Source: Ilumatobacter sp.
GTDB taxonomy: Bacteria; Actinomycetota; Acidimicrobiia; Acidimicrobiales; Ilumatobacteraceae
Direction: 5' to 3'
Assembly (NCBI RefSeq): GCF_030065885.1
Contig: NZ_JASJCS010000019.1
Location: 1-36,651 of the forward strand
Length of the DNA: 36,651 bases
Part shown: one piece after another, positions 25,929-33,608 of the stretch
How positions within the stretch are numbered: position 1 is the stretch's first letter
How the letters are laid out: the number at the start of each line of letters is the position of its first letter
The notes under the pieces: model-generated
Told to the model about the DNA's origin: nothing
The model's database searches: none
Seen by the model: the letters and a program-made list of their open reading frames with translations, nothing else
Position numbers and translations under genes: made by a program

Positions 25929-26015
25929 TGTCCGAGACAGTACCACATTCTCCGACGAATGGAAGACATTCGGAGATTTTCACGAATCTCAGAGATTTTG
26001 CTTGACTCTCCGAGA
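25929..26015. promoter_or_regulatory. Five-site phased operator array (TCTCnGAGA), candidate GntR binding sites
   Basis: Nine-base sites matching TCTCnGAGA occur at 25929-25937 (TGTCCGAGA, 7/8), 25949-25957 (TCTCCGACG, 6/8), 25968-25976 (ATTCGGAGA, 6/8), 25987-25995 (TCTCAGAGA, 8/8) and 26007-26015 (TCTCCGAGA, 8/8). Their centres are 20, 19, 19 and 20 bp apart. The two perfect sites flank the -35 element of the dmp promoter, and the weaker sites cover the gntR promoter. FadR-type regulators bind short palindromes, so end-to-end binding of dimers is plausible. That these are GntR sites is inferred from position. Confidence 0.6.
25937..25965 (-). promoter_or_regulatory. Candidate gntR promoter
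   Basis: On the minus strand CTTCCA (25965-25960) and TACTGT (25942-25937) are 17 bases apart. TACTGT fits the actinobacterial TANNNT -10 pattern, while the -35 match is weak (3/6). The predicted start lies about 70 bases before the GntR ATG, inside the operator array. Confidence 0.3.
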
Positions 26016-26030
26016 TCGGGGTCTTAGGGT
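26002..26030 (+). promoter_or_regulatory. Candidate dmp operon promoter
   Basis: TTGACT (26002-26007) and TAGGGT (26025-26030) are 17 bases apart, a good sigma-70/HrdB-type pair (5/6, and TANNNT). The predicted start near 26037 is about 60 bases before dmpK. The perfect operator site 26007-26015 lies between the two elements, so a bound regulator would block polymerase. Confidence 0.5.
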
Positions 26031-26095
26031 GACCCCCGTCACTACGACACGGTCGCCACGACACGGTGGCGACGTCTTCGAGGGAGGGACGACCG

Positions 26096-26335
26096 ATGGG
26101 CGACTGGGGCGATGCGACGGTGCGGGTCACCGGCATCCGACGCTCCCGGTTCGTCGAGTTCGACTTCTCCATCGGCGACGAGCTGGTGGTCGAGCTCGTG
26201 ATGCCGTATCGCGAGTTCCGCACCTTCTGCGACGAGCACGAGGCCGAGATGCTGCCCGCCGAGGGCGAAGCAGCGCTCGCCCTCCGGCAACTCGCCGAGT
26301 CCCCACACGACATCCGGCCCGGAGGTACCAGATGA
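26096..26335 (+). CDS. dmpK: Phenol hydroxylase P0 / assembly subunit
   Basis: A 79-aa protein: VRVTGIRRSRFVEFDFSIGD, then VELVMPYREFRTFCDEHEAE. This is the DmpK-type phenol hydroxylase subunit, which in Pseudomonas assists assembly of the active hydroxylase, possibly iron insertion. It is the first gene of the operon, as in dmp/mph clusters. The ATG 26096-26098 is preceded by GAGGGAGGGA. A GTG at 26066 in the same frame would add 10 residues with no ribosome-binding support. Its TGA overlaps the next ATG (ATGA). Confidence 0.88.
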   Translation: MGDWGDATVRVTGIRRSRFVEFDFSIGDELVVELVMPYREFRTFCDEHEAEMLPAEGEAALALRQLAESPHDIRPGGTR

Positions 26336-27324
26336 ACATCGAGATCAAGGCCGAGAGCTTCACCCCGAGGCGATCGACCTTCAGCCACGTGGCACGTCGG
26401 TACGGCGAGGATCGACCGGCCTCGCGGTACGACGAGGCCACCCTCGACGTGCAGGCAACGACGAACTTCCACTACCGGCCGCTGTGGGCGCCCGAGTACG
26501 AGATCTTCGACACCCGGCGCACCGCCGTCGTGATGAACGACTGGTACGACTTCGCCGATCCGCGGCAGTTCTACTACGCCACCTACAACATCAGCCGCGC
26601 AGCGATGAACGCCGCCGCCGACCGTGCGTTCGAGTTCGTCGAGGACCGCGACCTGGTCGCCCGCGTCGACGCCGAGTGGCTCGACATCGTCCGCCACTAC
26701 CTCGTGCCGCTGCGGCACTACGAGTGGGCCGCCGACCTCAACTCACTGCGCGTCACCGACTACGGGTACGGCACCCGGGTCACCAGCGCAGCGATGTTCG
26801 CGGCGTGCGACCGGCTCGGCATGGCCCAGCTGATCACGCGCATCGGGCTGGTGCTCGAGGGCAACACCGACGTCGGGCTCGAGCGAGGGCGCACCGCATG
26901 GCTCGAGGCCGACGACTGGCAGGGCGTCCGCCGCATGGTCGAGGACACGCTCGTCGTCGACGATTGGTTCGAGACGTTCGTCGCCCAGTACCTCGCAGCC
27001 GACGGCATCATCCACCCGCTCGTCTACGGCGTGTTCGACGACGCCGGGCTCGAACGAGGCGGCACTGCGGTGTCGATGATGTGCGAGTTCATGGTCGACT
27101 GGATGAAGGACAACGCCCGCTGGGTCGACGCGCTCGTCAAGGTCGCCGCCGAGGAGTCCGACGCCAACGCCGAGCTGATCAGCGGCTGGTACCACACCTG
27201 GCGTGACCGGGCCGTCGAGGCGGCCTCCCCACTCGCCACGACGGTGCTCGGCACGGCCGACGCCGTCGGCACGATCCGCGAAGCACTCGATGCCCGGGCC
27301 GCGAGCCTCGGCCTCACCGTCTGA
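26332..27324 (+). CDS. dmpL: Phenol hydroxylase beta subunit (P1)
   Basis: A 330-aa protein of the small (beta) chain of soluble diiron monooxygenases: ATTNFHYRPLWAPEYEIFD, then VMNDWYDFADPRQFYYATYN and HYLVPLRHYEWAADLNSL. It lacks the diiron ligand motifs, as expected for the beta chain that packs against DmpN in the (alpha-beta-gamma)2 hydroxylase. The length fits DmpL (about 330). It overlaps dmpK by four bases. The next gene, dmpM, starts after 12 bases with a GAGAGGAA site. Confidence 0.94.
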   Translation: MNIEIKAESFTPRRSTFSHVARRYGEDRPASRYDEATLDVQATTNFHYRPLWAPEYEIFDTRRTAVVMNDWYDFADPRQFYYATYNISRAAMNAAADRAFEFVEDRDLVARVDAEWLDIVRHYLVPLRHYEWAADLNSLRVTDYGYGTRVTSAAMFAACDRLGMAQLITRIGLVLEGNTDVGLERGRTAWLEADDWQGVRRMVEDTLVVDDWFETFVAQYLAADGIIHPLVYGVFDDAGLERGGTAVSMMCEFMVDWMKDNARWVDALVKVAAEESDANAELISGWYHTWRDRAVEAASPLATTVLGTADAVGTIREALDARAASLGLTV

Positions 27325-27336
27325 GAGGAACCGCTC

Positions 27337-27630
27337 ATGGTCACCGACAACCAGAACGCCTCGGTCAACAGCGTGTCGATCACGCTGCAGAACACCGAGG
27401 ACGCACGGCCGATCGTCGAGGCGATCACGGCCGACAACCCCGACGCCGTCGTCAGCCACTTCCCGGCGATGGTCAAGGTCGACTGCCCCGGCCGGCTCAC
27501 GATCAACGCCCGGTCGGTCAGCGACCGCGTCGGGCGCGACTGGGACCCGCAGGAGCTGCACCTGAGCGTGATCTCGCTCTCGGGGAACATCGACGAAGAC
27601 GACGACACGTTCGAGCTCGCCTGGAACTGA
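27337..27630 (+). CDS. dmpM: Phenol hydroxylase regulatory (coupling/effector) protein P2
   Basis: A 97-aa MmoB/DmpM-type effector protein: NSVSITLQNTEDARPIVEAI, then VVSHFPAMVKVDCPGRLTIN and DWDPQELHLSVISLSGNID. It has no cofactor. In the Pseudomonas system this protein binds the hydroxylase and raises its turnover by gating the diiron site. The size is near the usual 90-100 residues. It precedes dmpN by 16 bases, in the standard order L-M-N. Confidence 0.94.
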   Translation: MVTDNQNASVNSVSITLQNTEDARPIVEAITADNPDAVVSHFPAMVKVDCPGRLTINARSVSDRVGRDWDPQELHLSVISLSGNIDEDDDTFELAWN

Positions 27631-27646
27631 GGACAGGAACACCGAC

Positions 27647-29164
27647 ATGGCAAAGCGCATCCCGCTCAAGAAGAAGTACGAGTACATGACCCGCGGCCTG
27701 GCGTGGGACACCACGTACCAGGACATGGACGACGTGTACCCCTACGACAAGTTCGAGGGCATCAAGATCCACAACTGGGACGACTGGGTCGACCCGTTCC
27801 GGCTCACCCAGGACGCGTACTGGAAGTTCCAGGCCGAGAAGGAGCGCAAGCTCTACGCGGTCATCGACTCCTACGCCCAGAACAACGGCCAGCTCGGTCT
27901 CAGCGACGCCCGCTACCTCGGCGCGCTGAAGCTGTTCCTCACCGGCGTCAGCCCGCTCGAGTACCAGGCCCACCGCCACTTCGCCCACCTCGGTCGCAAC
28001 ATCCGCGGCACCGGCGCACAGGTCTCGGCCCAGATGCAGTCGATCGACGAGCTGCGCCACGCCCAGACCCAGATCCACGCGATCAGCCACTACAACAAGT
28101 TCTTCGACGGGCTCCACGACTTCACCCACATGCACGACCGGGTGTGGTACCTCTCGGTGCCGAAGTCGTTCTTCGACGACGCCGTCTCGGCCGGCCCGTT
28201 CGAGTTCTTCACGGCGATCTCGTTCAGCTTCGAGTACGTGCTGACCAACCTGCTGTTCGTGCCGTTCATGTCGGGCGCCGCGTACAACGGCGACCTCGCC
28301 ACGGTCACGTTCGGGTTCAGCGCCCAGTCCGACGAGTCACGCCACATGACGCTCGGTCTCGAGGTCATCAAGTTCCTGCTCGAGCAGGACGAGGAGAACG
28401 TCCCGATCGTCCAGCACTGGATCGACAAGTGGTTCTGGCGCGGCCACCGGCTGCTCAGCCTGGTCGGGATGATGATGGACTACATGCTCCCGAAGAAGGT
28501 CATGTCCTGGAAGGACGCCTGGGAGATGTACTTCGAGGAGCAGGGCGGCGCCCTGTTCGACGACCTCGGCCGCTACGGCATCCGCCCGCCGATGCACGCC
28601 GACGTCGCCACCAAGGAGAAGGACCGCATCAGCCACGAGGTGTGGGCGATCTTCTACCAGTACACGCACGCCGCCGGGTTCCACACGTGGGACATCGACG
28701 ACGAACACAAGGCGTGGCTGTCCGAGTCGTACCCCGACACGTTCGACAAGTACTACCGGCCGCGCCTCGATCTGTGGCAGCAGATGGCCGCCGACGGCAA
28801 CCGCTACTACAACATGGCGCTGCCGCAGCTCTGCCAGACCTGCCAGATCCCGATGGGCTTCACCGAGCCCGACGATCCGACCACGATCTGCTTCCGGTCG
28901 AGCGAGTACAAGGGCGACCGGTACCACTTCTGCAGCGACGGCTGCCAGTACATCTTCGACCACGAGCCCGAGAAGTACATCCAGGCCTGGCTACCGGTGC
29001 ACCAGATCTTCCAGGGCAACTGCGGCGGTGCCGAGATCCCCGACGTCCTGAACTGGTACCACCTCAACCTCGACGCCGACAACATGGCGTACGAGGGGTC
29101 GCCCGAAGAAGCGCTGTGGAACGAGTGGATGGCGAGCCGCCGGGTCGGCGCCGCCCAGGCCTGA
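27647..29164 (+). CDS. dmpN: Phenol hydroxylase alpha subunit (P3), diiron catalytic chain
   Basis: A 505-aa protein. The two-glutamate/histidine motifs DELRH (134-138) and DESRH (229-233) supply Glu135, His138, Glu230 and His233; Glu105 in PLEYQAHR and Glu196 in FSFEYVLTN complete the six ligands, in the same spacing as toluene/o-xylene monooxygenase. It activates O2 and hydroxylates phenol to catechol. The C-terminus has CQTC (396-399) and HFCSDGC (428-433), matching the structural zinc site of phenol hydroxylases, with a YHS-like segment. Length matches DmpN. Neighbours are dmpM and dmpO. No other oxygenase gene is in the window. Confidence 0.97.
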   Translation: MAKRIPLKKKYEYMTRGLAWDTTYQDMDDVYPYDKFEGIKIHNWDDWVDPFRLTQDAYWKFQAEKERKLYAVIDSYAQNNGQLGLSDARYLGALKLFLTGVSPLEYQAHRHFAHLGRNIRGTGAQVSAQMQSIDELRHAQTQIHAISHYNKFFDGLHDFTHMHDRVWYLSVPKSFFDDAVSAGPFEFFTAISFSFEYVLTNLLFVPFMSGAAYNGDLATVTFGFSAQSDESRHMTLGLEVIKFLLEQDEENVPIVQHWIDKWFWRGHRLLSLVGMMMDYMLPKKVMSWKDAWEMYFEEQGGALFDDLGRYGIRPPMHADVATKEKDRISHEVWAIFYQYTHAAGFHTWDIDDEHKAWLSESYPDTFDKYYRPRLDLWQQMAADGNRYYNMALPQLCQTCQIPMGFTEPDDPTTICFRSSEYKGDRYHFCSDGCQYIFDHEPEKYIQAWLPVHQIFQGNCGGAEIPDVLNWYHLNLDADNMAYEGSPEEALWNEWMASRRVGAAQA

Positions 29165-29189
29165 GCCCCGAGACCGAAGGAGAGACGTC

Positions 29190-29552
29190 ATGCCTGTCAC
29201 CGCACTGCAGCCGGGCTACACCGGCGAGAACCTCGACGCCCGCGAGAACTTCGGGCCCAACCAGTTGGTGTACATCCACTGGGAGCAGCACTTGATGTTC
29301 TGCGCCGCGCTGGCCTTCCCACTGCCGCCCGAGATGCCGTTCGCGGCGCTCGTCGGCGAGCTGATCCCCCAGTTCTACGGACCGCACCCCGACTTCGAGC
29401 GCATCGACTGGTCGACCGTCCGCTGGAACCTCGACGGCGAGGACTTCGTGCCCGACCTCGACGCCTCGCTGGCCGACAACGGCGTCGGCCACAAGTCGTT
29501 GATCCGCTTCTGGACGCCGGGCCTCGAGGGCCTCGGCGAGTCGGGCGCCTGA
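29190..29552 (+). CDS. dmpO: Phenol hydroxylase gamma subunit (P4)
   Basis: A 120-aa protein: PVTALQPGYTGENLDARENF, then PNQLVYIHWEQHLMFCAALA and FPLPPEMPFAALVGELIPQF. It is the gamma subunit of the phenol hydroxylase oxygenase, with the usual length of about 118 residues. A GAAGGAGAG ribosome-binding site precedes the ATG, and the reductase gene follows after 13 bases. Confidence 0.94.
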   Translation: MPVTALQPGYTGENLDARENFGPNQLVYIHWEQHLMFCAALAFPLPPEMPFAALVGELIPQFYGPHPDFERIDWSTVRWNLDGEDFVPDLDASLADNGVGHKSLIRFWTPGLEGLGESGA

Positions 29553-29565
29553 CGAGGAGCTCGTC

Positions 29566-30618
29566 GTGTCCATCGAACTCACCGTCGAGCCCATCGAGGA
29601 GACCGTCGAGGTCGCCGACGGTCAGACCCTGCTCGACGCCTGCCTGCGGGCGGGCGTGTGGCTCCCCCACGCCTGCGGTCACGGGCTGTGCGGCACCTGC
29701 AAGGTCGAGGTGCTCGACGGTGAGGTCGACCACGGCGCGGCGTCGCCGTTCGCACTGATGGACTTCGAGCGCGACGAGGGGTGGACGCTGGCGTGCTCTG
29801 CGACCGCCGGCTGCGATGTCGTGATCGAGGCCGACATCGACGAAGAACCCGACGCCGTCGTCCGCCCGGTCCGCGACTTCACGGGCACGGTCAGCCGGCT
29901 CGATCACCTCACCGGCGACATCGTCGGCATCTGGCTCTCGGTCGACGAGCCGGTCGAGTTCCAGGCCGGGCAGTACCTCAACCTGCACGTGCCCGGCGTC
30001 GAGCGCCCGCGTGCGTTCTCGTTCGCCAACGACCCCGCCAACGCCCACGAGGTCGAGCTCCAGGTTCGCCTCGTCCCCGACGGCGAGGCGACGCCGAAGC
30101 TGCATCACGAGCTCCAGGTCGGCGACGAGCTCCGGTTCTCGGGGCCGTACGGCCGGTTCTTCGTGCGCCGCTCGCACGACAAGCCGATGCTGTTCCTCGC
30201 CGGCGGCTCCGGGCTCTCGAGCCCGAAGTCGATGATCGAGGACCTGCTCGGCACCGGCTGCGAGCAGCCGATCACGCTGATCCACGGGGTGCGAACCGCC
30301 GCCGACGTCTACTTCGACGACCTGTTCCGCTCACTCGAGGCCGAGCATCCGAACTTCACCTACGTCCCGGCGCTCAGCCAGCCCGACGGCGCGGAGTGGG
30401 ACGGCGAGACCGGCTTCGTCCACGAGGTCGCCGAGCGACGCTTCGACGGTTCGTTCAAGGGGCTGTCGGCCTACCTGTGCGGTCCGCCCGTGATGATCGA
30501 GGCGTGCATCCGCTCGCTCATGAAGGGGCGCCTGTTCGAGCGCGACATCTTCACCGAGCGCTTCGTGACCGAGGCCGACGGCGAGTCGGCCAAGAGCCCA
30601 CTGTTCAAGAGGCTGTGA
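29566..30618 (+). CDS. dmpP: Phenol hydroxylase reductase (P5)
   Basis: A 350-aa protein with GTG start and a GAGGAG site. Residues 1-90 are a plant-type [2Fe-2S] domain with Cys37, Cys42, Cys45 and Cys77 (HACGHGLCGTC, then LACSATAG). Then come an FAD-binding domain (RPRAFSFAND near 146) and a NAD-binding domain (LFLAGGSGLSSPKSM). It transfers electrons from NAD(P)H to DmpN. The length matches DmpP. The gene overlaps the ferredoxin start by one base (TGATG). Confidence 0.95.
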   Translation: MSIELTVEPIEETVEVADGQTLLDACLRAGVWLPHACGHGLCGTCKVEVLDGEVDHGAASPFALMDFERDEGWTLACSATAGCDVVIEADIDEEPDAVVRPVRDFTGTVSRLDHLTGDIVGIWLSVDEPVEFQAGQYLNLHVPGVERPRAFSFANDPANAHEVELQVRLVPDGEATPKLHHELQVGDELRFSGPYGRFFVRRSHDKPMLFLAGGSGLSSPKSMIEDLLGTGCEQPITLIHGVRTAADVYFDDLFRSLEAEHPNFTYVPALSQPDGAEWDGETGFVHEVAERRFDGSFKGLSAYLCGPPVMIEACIRSLMKGRLFERDIFTERFVTEADGESAKSPLFKRL

Positions 30619-30980
30619 TGCCCGCCGACGGAGTCATCGACGCCGACGTCCCGGTCGACCGCGTCGACGGCGCCCATCGGTGTTGGTTGCGCCCGACCGG
30701 TGTCGGCGACGACGTCACCGGCGTCTGGTTCGAGGTTCGCGAGGGCGAGCGCGTGCTCCACGAGATGATCAAGCGGCAGGTACACGACATCCCGGTCGGC
30801 TGTCGGGGAGGCGGGTGCGGCGTGTGCCGGATCCGCGTCGTCGAGGGCGACTACACGACGAAACGGATGAGCCGCAAGCACGTCACCGAGGCCGACGAGG
30901 CCGCCGGCGTCGCGCTCGCCTGTCGCGTCATTCCCTCCACGGACCTCGTCGTCGAGCTCGCCCCGACCGACGCCACCTGA
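30618..30980 (+). CDS. dmpQ: XylT-like [2Fe-2S] ferredoxin
   Basis: A 120-aa protein with Cys62, Cys67, Cys70 and Cys102 (VGCRGGGCGVCRIRVVEG, then LACRVIPSTDL), the pattern of XylT/DmpQ ferredoxins. XylT reactivates oxygen-inactivated catechol 2,3-dioxygenase by reducing its iron. Its place directly before the dioxygenase gene supports that role. The ATG overlaps the reductase stop by one base. The gene lies in an inner frame, hidden under a longer shadow. An extra N-terminal 20 residues precede the usual core. Confidence 0.88.
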   Translation: MPADGVIDADVPVDRVDGAHRCWLRPTGVGDDVTGVWFEVREGERVLHEMIKRQVHDIPVGCRGGGCGVCRIRVVEGDYTTKRMSRKHVTEADEAAGVALACRVIPSTDLVVELAPTDAT

Positions 30981-31063
30981 CCTGTCCATCCAGCTTCACA
31001 CGACCGACAACCACCAGCCCGACAACCGCTACCCAGATCAACCGCAAGCAAGGAGTACCCATC

Positions 31064-31981
31064 ATGGCTCTCACCGGAGTCCTTCGCCCCGGCATCATCC
31101 AACTCCGCGTCCTCGACATGGACGACGCGATCGTCCACTACCGCGACCGGCTCGGCCTGCAGGAGGTCATGACGGGCGACGACGGCCGCGTCTACCTCAA
31201 GGGGTGGGACGAGTTCGACCATCACAGCGTCGTGCTGCGCGAGGCCGACGAGGCGGGCATGGACCTGTTCGCGTTCAAGGTCGCCGACACCGAGACCCTC
31301 GATCAACTGGCGGCCGACGTGGCCGCCTACGGCTTCGAGGTGTCCGACGTACCCGCCGGCGAGCAGCCCGGTGTCGGCCTCCGCAAGTCGTTCGAGATCC
31401 AGAGCGGCCACACGATCCAGCTCTACGCCGAGGTCGAGCAGGCCGAGAAGACGCCGACGATCGTCAACCCCGACGTCTGGCCCGAAGAGCCGCGCGGCAT
31501 GGGCGTCAACCGCTTCGACCACGCCCTCCTCTACGGACCCGACATCGACCAGGTCACCGACTTCTTCTGCTCGGTGCTCGGGTTCTCGGTCGCCGAGACG
31601 GCCGAGACACCGGGAGGCATCGCCGTGTGGCTGACCTGCTCGAACAAGGCCCACGACATCGCCTTCGTCCCGATCCCCGACCCGAACAGCTTCCACCACG
31701 TGGCGTTCTTCCTCGAGGAGCAGAACCACGTCACCCACGCCGGCGACGTCATGGCCTTCTACGACATCCCGATCGACGTCGGCCCGACGCGCCACGGCAT
31801 CACTCGCGGTCGCACGATCTACTTCTTCGACCCGAGCGGCAACCGCAACGAGGTGTTCGCCGGCGGCTACACGTACTACCCGGACAACCCGACCCGCTCG
31901 TGGACGGCCGACCAGATCGGCAAGGGGATCTTCTACTACGAGCGCGAGCTCAACGAGGCGTTCCTCAGCGTCTACACCTGA
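31064..31981 (+). CDS. dmpB: Catechol 2,3-dioxygenase (extradiol, two-domain VOC)
   Basis: A 305-aa protein of the XylE/DmpB type I extradiol group. Metal ligands are His153 (FDHALL), His212 (FHHVAF) and Glu263 (NRNEVF). The nearby His198, His244 (RHGITRG) and Tyr253 (TIYFFDPSGN) match catalytic residues of XylE. It cleaves catechol to 2-hydroxymuconic semialdehyde with Fe(II) and O2. The ATG has an AAGGAG site and follows the ferredoxin by 83 bases, the longest gap so far in the operon. The length is near the usual 307. Confidence 0.96.
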   Translation: MALTGVLRPGIIQLRVLDMDDAIVHYRDRLGLQEVMTGDDGRVYLKGWDEFDHHSVVLREADEAGMDLFAFKVADTETLDQLAADVAAYGFEVSDVPAGEQPGVGLRKSFEIQSGHTIQLYAEVEQAEKTPTIVNPDVWPEEPRGMGVNRFDHALLYGPDIDQVTDFFCSVLGFSVAETAETPGGIAVWLTCSNKAHDIAFVPIPDPNSFHHVAFFLEEQNHVTHAGDVMAFYDIPIDVGPTRHGITRGRTIYFFDPSGNRNEVFAGGYTYYPDNPTRSWTADQIGKGIFYYERELNEAFLSVYT

Positions 31982-31999
31982 TCCCACCCCCGATGGTTC

Positions 32000-32061
32000 G
32001 CCCGGCCGGTGACGCCGGCCCGGCGGCCCCACCCTGGTCGAGCGCGCCCCAGCGCGCCTCG
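32000..32061 (+). repeat. Two GC-rich hairpins between dmpB and dmpC
   Basis: GGCCGG-5 nt-CCGGCC (32004-32020), extended by GCC/GGC across a C/C mismatch (32000-32024), and CGAGCGCGC with GCGCGCCTCG (32039-32061) with one bulged base. They lie in the 108-base dmpB-dmpC interval. No T-run follows, so they may tune read-through, RNA stability or processing, not stop it. Confidence 0.45.
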
Positions 32062-32089
32062 CCGGGGTTCCCGAACCAAGGAGCTTCCG

Positions 32090-33595
32090 ATGTCATCCAC
32101 CTCAACGCTCACCGCACCGGCGTCCACCGCGACGTCCGCAGAGTTCCTCAACTTCATCAACGGCGACTTCCGACCCAGCTCGACCGGCACGACGTTCGAG
32201 AACCGCTCACCCGTCGACGGATCGCTGATCGGGATGGTCCACGAGGCGTCGGCCGACGACGTCGACGAGGCCGTTCGGGCTGCTCGCGCCGCCCGCGCCG
32301 GAGCCTGGGGCGAGCTCTCGATGCCCGAGCGGTCCGCCCTGCTCGTGTCGGTCGCCGACGAGATCGACCGTCGCTTCGACGACTTCCTGGCCGCCGAGAT
32401 GCTCGACACCGGCAAGCCGGTCTCGATCGCCAGCCACATCGACATCCCGCGTGGCGCGGCCAACTTCCGGGTCTTCGCCGACCTGGTCAAGAACGTGCCG
32501 GGCGAGCACTTCCACCTGGCGACCCCCGATGGGCTCGGCGCCGCCAACCTCCAGCTGCACAAGCCGCGCGGCGTGATCGCCGTCGTCTGCCCGTGGAACC
32601 TCCCCCTGCTGCTGATGACCTGGAAGGTCGGGCCCGCGCTGGCGTGGGGCAACACCGTCGTGGTGAAGCCCTCCGAGGAGACCCCGGCCACGGCCACCCT
32701 GCTGGGAGAGGTGATGAACGACGTCGGCGTGCCGGCCGGCGTGTACAACGTCGTGCACGGCTTCGGTCCGAACTCGACCGGTGAGTTCCTGACCTCCCAT
32801 CCCGGCGTCGACGGCATCACGTTCACCGGCGAGACCCGCACCGGCTCGGCGATCATGAAGGCCGCATCCGACGGGGTGCGCGCGGTCTCGATGGAGATGG
32901 GCGGCAAGAACCCCGGGATCATCTTCGCCGACGCCGATCTCGACGAGGCGGTGGCCGGCACCGCCCGGTCGGCGTTCGCCAACTCGGGCCAGGTCTGCCT
33001 CGGCACCGAGCGGGTCTACGTCGAGCGGCCGATCTTCGACGAGTTCGTCGCTCGGCTGGCCGAGCGAGCGCAGGCGATGAAGATCGGCGACCCCGATCAG
33101 CCCGACACCGAGCTCGGCCCCCTGATCTCCGAGGAGCATCGCCAGAAGGTGCTCGGGTACTACCGGACAGCGGTCGACGAGGGCGCCACCGTCGTGACCG
33201 GCGGCGGCGTGCCCGACGTCGGCGACGCCCACGCCAAGGGCGCCTGGATCGAGCCGACGATCTGGACCGGACTCGCCGACGACGCCGCCGTCGTCACGGA
33301 GGAGATCTTCGGGCCCTGCTGTCACATCCGGCCCTTCGACACCGAGGACGAGGTGATCCAGCTCGCCAACGACACCGAGTACGGCCTCGCCGCCACGGTC
33401 TGGACGACCAACCTGAGCCGCGCCCACCGGGTGTCGAGCCGGCTCGAGGTGGGGTTGTGCTGGGTGAACTCGTGGTTCCTCCGCGACCTGCGCACCAGCT
33501 TCGGGGGCATGAAGTCGTCGGGCATAGGTCGCGAGGGCGGCGCCCACTCGACCGAGTTCTACACCGAGCCCACCAACGTCTGCATCAAGCTTTGA
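32090..33595 (+). CDS. dmpC: 2-hydroxymuconic semialdehyde dehydrogenase
   Basis: A 501-aa aldehyde dehydrogenase with Asn170 (CPWNLPLLL), Glu269 (SMEMGGKNPG) and catalytic Cys303 (NSGQVCLGTERVY). The VCLGTERVYVERPIFD sequence is characteristic of the 2-hydroxymuconic/aminomuconic semialdehyde subgroup. It oxidises the ring-cleavage aldehyde to 2-hydroxymuconate with NAD+. The ATG has AAGGAG; a longer frame from 32009 covers the hairpin region and is not supported. It precedes dmpE by 13 bases. Confidence 0.95.
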   Translation: MSSTSTLTAPASTATSAEFLNFINGDFRPSSTGTTFENRSPVDGSLIGMVHEASADDVDEAVRAARAARAGAWGELSMPERSALLVSVADEIDRRFDDFLAAEMLDTGKPVSIASHIDIPRGAANFRVFADLVKNVPGEHFHLATPDGLGAANLQLHKPRGVIAVVCPWNLPLLLMTWKVGPALAWGNTVVVKPSEETPATATLLGEVMNDVGVPAGVYNVVHGFGPNSTGEFLTSHPGVDGITFTGETRTGSAIMKAASDGVRAVSMEMGGKNPGIIFADADLDEAVAGTARSAFANSGQVCLGTERVYVERPIFDEFVARLAERAQAMKIGDPDQPDTELGPLISEEHRQKVLGYYRTAVDEGATVVTGGGVPDVGDAHAKGAWIEPTIWTGLADDAAVVTEEIFGPCCHIRPFDTEDEVIQLANDTEYGLAATVWTTNLSRAHRVSSRLEVGLCWVNSWFLRDLRTSFGGMKSSGIGREGGAHSTEFYTEPTNVCIKL

Positions 33596-33608
33596 CGGGA
33601 CGCACGAC

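Larger units (their letters stand above)
25861..26095. promoter_or_regulatory. Divergent intergenic region, gntR/dmpK
   Basis: A 235-base interval between the GntR ATG and the dmpK ATG, more AT-rich than its neighbours around 25940-26010. It holds the operator array and both promoters described in the next entries. A further inverted repeat, GGGGTC-7 nt-GACCCC (26018-26036), covers the predicted -10 and start region of the dmp promoter. Confidence 0.75.

Noticed and set aside
25861..26718. Extension of the GntR frame across the divergent promoter
   Set aside because: It would overlap dmpK and the operator array; the ATG at 25860 has a strong AGGAAGG site.
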